From the NCBI GenBank assembly GCA_903921135.1, contig CAIXOY010000496.1:1-5769 (forward strand): a stretch of 5,769 nt of DNA. Reading direction: 5' to 3'. Positions 1 through 5,600 of the stretch are shown here, piece by piece. Source of the DNA: an uncultured Gammaproteobacteria bacterium (GTDB lineage Bacteria; Pseudomonadota; Gammaproteobacteria; Pseudomonadales; UBA5518). The translations under genes were made by a program, and so were the position numbers. How positions within the stretch are numbered: position 1 is the stretch's first letter; every line of letters begins with the position of its first letter. The notes under the pieces are model-generated. The model was not told where the DNA came from, ran no database searches, and was given only the letters and a program-made list of their open reading frames with translations.

Positions 1-1
1 A

Positions 2-88
2 TTGCTGGCGGTGCCGAGTCGATTTGCCGGGCAGTTTGTAGTGGTCGAGGAAGGCAGCATTCGCATTCGTCCACTACCCGACGCATGA
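2..88 (+). CDS. C-terminal fragment of an unidentified protein
   Basis: This is the last 28 codons of a reading frame that enters from the left edge and stops at TGA 86-88. The visible tail begins LLAVPSRFAGQF and ends GSIRIRPLPDA, a mix of hydrophobic and charged residues that reads like the closing strands of a globular domain. The other two plus frames give less protein-like text. The fragment is too short to assign to a family. It lies on the same strand as the dehydrogenase gene downstream, 138 bases away, with no convincing terminator between them, so it could be the preceding gene of the same transcription unit. I infer that it is coding from its amino-acid texture only. Confidence 0.5.
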   Translation: MLAVPSRFAGQFVVVEEGSIRIRPLPDA

Positions 89-212
89 CCACACATTTCA
101 AGCACCTCCCGCGCAGTCGGCCGTTTTGACGGGCAATCCGGGTTCCGATTCCTCTCCCCCGTCTGGCATATTGCCGTCGACGCCCCAATACCGGGCCACG
201 ACCACCGCACTC

Positions 213-217
213 AAGGA
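213..217 (+). promoter_or_regulatory. Ribosome binding site of the Rossmann dehydrogenase gene
   Basis: AAGGA sits nine bases before ATG 227 and supports that start. No other in-frame ATG with a comparable site lies nearby. The surrounding context closely resembles the site in front of the next gene. Confidence 0.7.
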
Positions 218-226
218 CCCCCACCC

Positions 227-1321
227 ATGCACCGCGTAATCCTCTGGGGCACCGGCTTCGTCGGCAAAGCCGTGCTCAAAAGCCTTATCGGCCACCCCGC
301 CTTCGAACTGGCTGGCGTTCTGGTACACGACCCGGCCAAAGACGGGCTCGATGTGGGCGATATCGTGGGCATGCCGCGCACGGGCGTGATCGCCTCGCGT
401 GATGCCGCAGAGGTGCTCTCGCGGCCTGCAGATGCGGTGGCCTATTTCGGCCCGAACATGATGCACGCCGAAGAGAACATGACGAACATCGAGGCGGCGC
501 TCCGCGCAGGCAAGAACGTGGTCGATACCAGCATGGGCATCTTCCACTACCCGCCGCTGATCCCGGCGGAATACCGCGAGCGCATACAGCGCGCCTGCGA
601 GGCGGGCGGCACGAGCTTCCTCAGCAACGGCATCGATCCGGGTTTCGCGAACGATCTGTTCCCGATGACGCTGCTGGGCCTTTGCGGCCAGGTAAGCAGC
701 GTGCGCACCACGGAGTTCATCGACGGCGGCAGCTACCCGGATCAGGCGAGCCTGCGTTTCATGGGGCTCTACACGCGCATGGACGAAACACCACCGCTGC
801 AAGCCAACCCGGGCATGATGACCGGCATCTGGGGCGGGCCGCTCTACATGATCGCGCAGGCCGTGGGCGTGAAGATCGAGCGCACGCAGGAGAACTACAC
901 ACGCTGGACGGGTGACCGCGCGGTGGATTTCGCGCAGGGCCGCGTACTGCCGGGCGAGGCCGCGGCGCACCGCATCGAGCTGCAGGGCATCGTCGATGGC
1001 GAGCCGCGCATCATCATCGACCACATCCACCGCCTGTATCCCGACGCCGCGCCCGAATGGCCACGCCCGCGCATCGACGAGACGCACGCCAACCGCGTCG
1101 AGATCATCGGCCGCCCCAACATCCTGCAAGAGACCGTGCTCTCGGATGCCGACACGGGCGATGGCAACGGGGGCGGTTGTCTGGCCACGGGCATGCGTGT
1201 GTTCAACGCGATTCCTGCCGTGTGTGCGGCGGCGCCGGGCATCCTGTCCGCGCTCGATTTGCCTGTGATTCCGGGGCGTGGTGTGATCCGCGCCGACAGC
1301 CTCAAAGGAACCCCCGCATGA
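227..1321 (+). CDS. NAD(P)-dependent dehydrogenase, dihydrodipicolinate reductase-like / 2,4-diaminopentanoate dehydrogenase family
   Basis: A 364-residue, probably cytoplasmic oxidoreductase. The N-terminus carries a first beta strand and dinucleotide-binding loop, VILWGTGFVGK, with glycines 8, 10 and 13 in the GxGxxG pattern. The Rossmann domain continues to about residue 130, with A-Y-F-G-P near 72-76 and N-V-V-D-T-S near 97-102. The segment SNGIDPGF (133-140) matches the conserved turn at the start of the C-terminal substrate domain in this family, and the remainder (about 140-355) is the alpha/beta catalytic half. Characterised relatives deaminate 2,4-diaminopentanoate oxidatively, but most proteobacterial and actinobacterial homologues annotated 'dihydrodipicolinate reductase' have no proven substrate. 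It is unlikely to be the lysine-pathway DapB, which is shorter (about 270 residues). The ATG at 227 is chosen for its AAGGA site and because the Rossmann strand starts at residue 3. Its TGA overlaps the next gene's ATG, implying an operon. The family call is confident; the substrate is unknown. Confidence 0.88.
   Translation: MHRVILWGTGFVGKAVLKSLIGHPAFELAGVLVHDPAKDGLDVGDIVGMPRTGVIASRDAAEVLSRPADAVAYFGPNMMHAEENMTNIEAALRAGKNVVDTSMGIFHYPPLIPAEYRERIQRACEAGGTSFLSNGIDPGFANDLFPMTLLGLCGQVSSVRTTEFIDGGSYPDQASLRFMGLYTRMDETPPLQANPGMMTGIWGGPLYMIAQAVGVKIERTQENYTRWTGDRAVDFAQGRVLPGEAAAHRIELQGIVDGEPRIIIDHIHRLYPDAAPEWPRPRIDETHANRVEIIGRPNILQETVLSDADTGDGNGGGCLATGMRVFNAIPAVCAAAPGILSALDLPVIPGRGVIRADSLKGTPA
1304..1310 (+). 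promoter_or_regulatory. Ribosome binding site fixing the start of the PQQ dehydrogenase
   Basis: AAAGGAA ends seven bases before ATG 1318. The reading frame stays open upstream to an ATG at 1057, but that start would put 87 codons in an alternative frame inside the dehydrogenase gene and would bury the signal peptide. This site and the signal peptide together select 1318. Confidence 0.8.
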
Positions 1322-2553
1322 TCCGCACCGCACTCGCCACTGCCACGCTCGCCCTCGCCCTCGCGCTCTCGCTGGGCGCAGCACCACACGCTGCACGCGC
1401 GGCCGGGGAGCTGCACGCCGAGCCGCCCAATGCGCCGCAGCAGAAGCCCGCGTTCGCGGGCCAGACGCGTGCGCCGGAGCAAAAGTCCACCGCCGCTTTC
1501 GATGTGGTCACCGTGGCAAAAGGGCTCGACTACCCGTGGGGGCTCGCCTTCCTGCCGTCCGGGGAGATGCTCGTGACGGAGCGACCCGGGCGCCTGCGCC
1601 TGGTCTCTGCCAGCGGCGAACTGTCCGCACCCATCGCGGGCGTACCGCGGGTGGATGCGCGAGCGCAGGGCGGCTTGCTCGACGTGGTGATCGATCCTGA
1701 TTTCGCCTCGAACGGCCTCGTGTACCTCAGCTATTCGGAACCCCGCTCGGGCGGGCGCAGCAGTACCGCCGTGGCGCGCGGCACGCTGTTGCGCGAGGGC
1801 GGCCTGCGGCTCGAGGGGCTCACATCCATCTACCGTCAGGAGCCCGCGCTGAAGTCCACGGGGCACTACGGTTCGCGGCTCGTCTTCGCGCCCGACGGCA
1901 TGCTCTTCATCACGCAAGGCGATCGCCAGATCGAGAAAGGCCGCGATCTCGTGCAGCAGACCGATGCCTTGCAAGGCAAGATCGTGCGCATCCGGCCCGA
2001 TGGCGCAGTACCGTCCGACAACCCCTTCGTGGGCATGCCGGGGCATCGCGCCGAGGTCTGGTCCACGGGGCACCGCAACGTGCAGGCCGCCGCCATCAAC
2101 CCCGCCACCGGCGAACTCTGGGAGGTCGAGCACGGCACCCGGGGCGGCGATGAACTGAACATCGCCCGCAAGGGAAAGAACTACGGCTGGCCGCTCATCG
2201 CATACGGCATCGAGTACCGCGGCGCCCCCATCCGCGAGGGGCTCACAGCACGCGAAGGCCTGGAGCAACCCGCCTACTACTGGGACCCGAACATCGCCCC
2301 GAGCGGTTCGATTTTTTACACGGGTGCGCTTTTTCCGGCATGGCAAGGCAATTTGCTGGTGGGCGGCCTCGGCTCGATGAGCCTTGTGCGGCTCGTCGTC
2401 GACGGTGACCGCGTGGTGGGCGAGGAGCGTCTGCTGCACGACATGAAGCCCGCGCCCGAGCGGATCCGTGATGTAGAGCAGGGGCCGGAAGGTGCGGTGT
2501 ACCTGCTCACCGACAGCCCGCAGGGGCGGGTTCTGAAGCTGGTGCCGAGATGA
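1318..2553 (+). CDS. PQQ-dependent aldose/sorbosone-type sugar dehydrogenase, exported
   Basis: A 411-residue enzyme of the soluble glucose/sorbosone dehydrogenase family (relatives: E. coli YliI/Asd and Acinetobacter soluble GDH), which uses PQQ and calcium to oxidise an aldose or other polyol in the periplasm. Residues 1-28 form a signal peptide: basic start MIRT, an Ala/Leu core, and a likely cut after A-R-A (26-28). There is no lipobox cysteine. A Pro/Gln-rich linker (about 30-58) leads to a six-bladed propeller. Visible family landmarks are Q117-G-G-L, T-G-H183-Y-G-S-R (H183 probable catalytic base), G-H-R253-N, E-H-G-T-R-G-G-D-E-L-N (271-281), K-N-Y-G-W-P (287-292), A-P-S-G (327-330) and R382-I-R384-D near the C-terminus, the last pair probably PQQ-contacting arginines. 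These assignments rest on remembered family patterns, not an alignment. The ATG overlaps the upstream stop (ATGA), so translational coupling is likely. No PQQ synthesis genes are in the window. The real sugar substrate cannot be told from sequence. Confidence 0.93.
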   Translation: MIRTALATATLALALALSLGAAPHAARAAGELHAEPPNAPQQKPAFAGQTRAPEQKSTAAFDVVTVAKGLDYPWGLAFLPSGEMLVTERPGRLRLVSASGELSAPIAGVPRVDARAQGGLLDVVIDPDFASNGLVYLSYSEPRSGGRSSTAVARGTLLREGGLRLEGLTSIYRQEPALKSTGHYGSRLVFAPDGMLFITQGDRQIEKGRDLVQQTDALQGKIVRIRPDGAVPSDNPFVGMPGHRAEVWSTGHRNVQAAAINPATGELWEVEHGTRGGDELNIARKGKNYGWPLIAYGIEYRGAPIREGLTAREGLEQPAYYWDPNIAPSGSIFYTGALFPAWQGNLLVGGLGSMSLVRLVVDGDRVVGEERLLHDMKPAPERIRDVEQGPEGAVYLLTDSPQGRVLKLVPR

Positions 2554-2559
2554 ACAGCA

Positions 2560-2587
2560 GGCCGCGCCCGCCGAAGCGAGCGCGGCC
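2560..2587. terminator. GC-rich hairpin between convergent genes, possible bidirectional terminator
   Basis: GGCCGCGC (2560-2567) is exactly complementary to GCGCGGCC (2580-2587), with a 12-base loop. It lies seven bases after the stop of the PQQ dehydrogenase gene and 17 bases beyond the stop of the opposing RTX gene, exactly where a shared terminator is expected. Neither strand has a good T-run after the stem (only CTTC on plus), so classical intrinsic termination would be weak; it may act mainly as a 3'-end stabilising structure. Confidence 0.5.
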
Positions 2588-2604
2588 CTTCGGGACGTCG
2601 CGGC

Positions 2605-5600
2605 TCAGAGGATGAAATCTGCCGCCACGACGGTGGCAGGGGCGCCCGAGAGGAAGATCTCGAGATCCGTGATGCCGTCGCCATTCACGTCCGCGAGCAC
2701 CAGTCCGGTGGTGGAGTCGTAGCGCAGCTCTCCCGCGCTGCCGCCAAAGGGATCGGATCCGATGAACGCAAAGGCCTGATTGCCCGCCAGCACCGGGTTG
2801 GCATCGATGGCCGAGAGATTGATCAGATCCGATCCCGACGTGAAGTCCATGATGCTGTCGTGGTAGAGCGTGCCCGAGGTGCTCTCCCAGATCGTTGCGT
2901 ACACGAACGTGTCCGCACCGTCGCCACCGGTCAGCAGATCGGTGCCCGCGCCGCCGGTCAGCGTGTCATTGCCCGTACCGCCGTCCAGCACGTCATTGCC
3001 GCCCTTGCCCGAGAGGCTGTCCGCGCCCTCGCCGCCCGAGAGATCGTCATTGCCCGAGGTGCCGGACAGGACATCGTTGCCCGGCGTGCCGGGGTTCGTG
3101 GAGCCCGCCGTAACCTTGATGTCGTGCGTACTCAAGGTGAAGGCGCTGGCGGTGTAGGTGCCCTGGAGCAGGATCGTGACATCGGCGCCGGGCGTGCCGT
3201 CGCTCCCGACGTACAGCGTGGTTTCGTTGTTCGCCACGTCGACGCTGATCTGCACCTGGTTGGTGGTGATGCCCGTGCCATTTCCGGTCGTGACCGCCGC
3301 ACCCGTGAAATCGCGCCCGTTGATGCGGATGGTGTCACCCGCGCCCGCGTCGGTGATGGTGTCAGCACCGTTGCTGTAACTCCCGTAAACGAAGATGTCA
3401 TCGCCCACTCCGCCCGTGAGCACGTCGTTGCCGCCGTTGCCCGTCAGCACGTCGTTGCCAGCGCCACCCGCGAGCCGGTCATCGCCCGACCATGACCAGA
3501 GCCGGTCGTGGCCGCTCCCGCCGGTGATGTCGAAGATCTCGAAGCCGGTATAGCGTGCGGAGTTCAGCCCGGTCGTGTCGGCGAACCTGTACCAGCCAGC
3601 GTCATAGACGTGGCGGATCGCGGTGGTGGAACTGCTGAAGTTGAGCACCAGCGTGTCGCCGATGCCGCTGTGGCCCTGCCCGTCGACCACGTGCCGGCCA
3701 GCACCGAGTTTCAGGGTGTCGTTGCCCTCGCCGAGATTGATTACGTTGTCGCCGCGGATGGCAAGCGTGTTGATCACGTCGTTCGATGCGCCCGTGTTCA
3801 GCGTGATGTTCTCGATGCCCGTGAGTGCCGTCGAGATCGTGGGCGAGATCGCGCCGTTCGCGCGGAGCGTGCCGGCGCCGGTGGCACTCAAGGTGAGCGT
3901 GAGTGCGGCGGTGGCACCACCGTAGTCGCCCACCCAGCGATCGTTGCCCGTGCCACCGCTGATGGTGTCCTTGCCGGCGCCGCCGAACAGCACGTCGTTG
4001 CCCGCGTTGCCGGTCAGCACATCGTTGTTCGCGCCGCCGTAGAGCTGATCGCTGCCGGCACCGCCGGTGAGGTTGAAGGTCTCGAAGCCGTACCAGCGCA
4101 CGGCGGCCGTGTTCAGCTTGTCGGTGTAGATCCACCAGCCACCGTCATACACGCGCGACACCGCCGTCGTCATGCTGCTGTAGTCGACAACCAGCGTGTC
4201 GGTGTCGGCGCCGCCGTCGATGGTGTCGAAGCCGAGCCCGGCCGCAACGGTGTCATTGCCCGCATTGCTGCTGATGACGTCGTTGGTCGAGAAACCCCGG
4301 GTGCTCAGGCTGTCATTGCCCGCACCGCTGCTGACACGCAGGCCCTCGATGTTGCGTATCGCGTGGCCGCCAGCCGTGCCCTGTGCAACGGTCTGGCTGG
4401 CAGTGGCATCCACGACGAGGCCCGCGAGGATCCCCGAGACATCCGCTTCCCAGTAATCGGTGCCCTCACCGCCATTGATGCTCGCCACGCCCTGGGCGCT
4501 GTTCAGCACGTCATCGCCCGCGCCGCCGGAGAGCGTGTCACTGCCGCCAAAACCCGAGAGATAGTCCTTGCCGCTGCCGCCTGTCACGTTCAGCTGCTCG
4601 GCACCGTAGTGGCGCACGGAATCACCGGAGCCGGAGGTGTAGAGATACCAGCCGCCATCGTACTGGTGGCTGATGTTGGTGGTGACGGCCGACCAGTTGA
4701 TGATCAGCGTGTCGCTGCCCGCGCCCGCGTCCACGACGTCCACACCGCGTCCGGTGGTGATGCGGTCGTTGCCCTCGCGGGTGCTGATGCGGTCGTTGTA
4801 GACACCGGCATTGCCCGTGATGGTGTCGTCACCGAGCCAGGTGTCGGCGATCAACTGCTCCACCCCCGAGACCACCGCGCCCGTGCTCACGGTCGCCGTG
4901 AGCGTGGAAATGTCGATCTCTACCGGTGCGTTTATCTCGTCGTAGGCCACGATCCATGTGTCGGTTCCCGCGCCGCCGTTGATCGAGTCGGTACCACCGT
5001 ATCCGGCCAAGGTGTCGTTGCCTGCGTTGCCGACCAGACGGTCACCGCCGTCGTAGTCCCAGCGCCCGCGCAGCAGGTCATTGCCGGCGCCGCCGGTGAC
5101 GTTGAATATCTCGATCTCGAAGCGCGAGTACTGCACCGACGCACTCGGGTCGGGCCCGTCCTGGTAGCGGTACCACCAGCCATCGAGGCTGTTGTCCTGT
5201 ATGTCCTCTGTCTTGGCGCCGTAATTGACGATCAGCGTGTCGGTGCCGCCGTAGGTGCGCACCACGTCGAACCCGAGGCCGGGCATGATCGTGTCATCGC
5301 CGGCGCCGCTGTCGATGGTGTCGTTGCCCACCACCAGGCTCGTGTTGATGAGATCGGCACCCACGCCCGTCACGATGCCGAGAGCCTCGATGTTCCTCAC
5401 CTGCGCGCCGGAGGCCGCCACTGGCGAGGACACACCACCGCCCCTCAGCGTGACCGCCACATCGATGCCGAGAGAGGAGTAATCCACGACCCAGGCGTCG
5501 GCCGTGCCGGCGCCGCCATCGATCACGTCATTGCCGAGGTAACTGCGGATGGTGTCGTTGCCGCCGCCGCCCGTCAGGCTGTCCGACAGCGAGAGCGAAT

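Noticed and set aside
121..132. Small hairpin CCGT-TTTG-ACGG after the partial first gene
   Set aside because: The stem is only 4 bp and no T-run follows. It is too weak to call a terminator.
126..172. Possible promoter: TTGACG at 126-131 and CATATT at 167-172
   Set aside because: The spacing between these two boxes is far too long (35 bases), and no acceptable -10 box lies 16-18 bases after TTGACG. I cannot support a promoter here.
1057..1317. In-frame upstream extension of the PQQ dehydrogenase to ATG 1057
   Set aside because: It would add 87 Arg/His-rich residues that are the off-frame reading of the upstream gene and would bury an obvious signal peptide. ATG 1318 has a good AAAGGAA site.
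98..1396. Long open frame of 432 codons on the minus strand across the Rossmann dehydrogenase gene
   Set aside because: It is antisense to a clear conserved protein, is rich in Arg/Ala/His without domain logic, and long antisense frames are expected in GC-rich genes with strong third-position bias.
895..2439. Open frame of 514 codons on the minus strand spanning both dehydrogenase genes
   Set aside because: It covers two unrelated sense genes, shows no recognisable motif and has no ribosome binding site that I can support. It is a shadow of codon bias.
2911..3090. Regular 27-base direct repeats that could be mistaken for a CRISPR or minisatellite array
   Set aside because: The periodicity is in frame and encodes canonical RTX nonapeptides. 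There are no unique spacers of CRISPR length.
2860..3495. Plus-strand open frame of 211 codons opposite the RTX repeats
   Set aside because: Its repetitive Arg/Ala/Val composition mirrors the 27-base RTX periodicity on the other strand. There is no independent evidence for coding.
3602..4135. Minus-strand alternative frame of 177 codons inside the RTX gene
   Set aside because: It is an out-of-frame reading of the RTX repeats, giving Arg/His/Gln-rich low-complexity text; the true frame has clear RTX and insert motifs.
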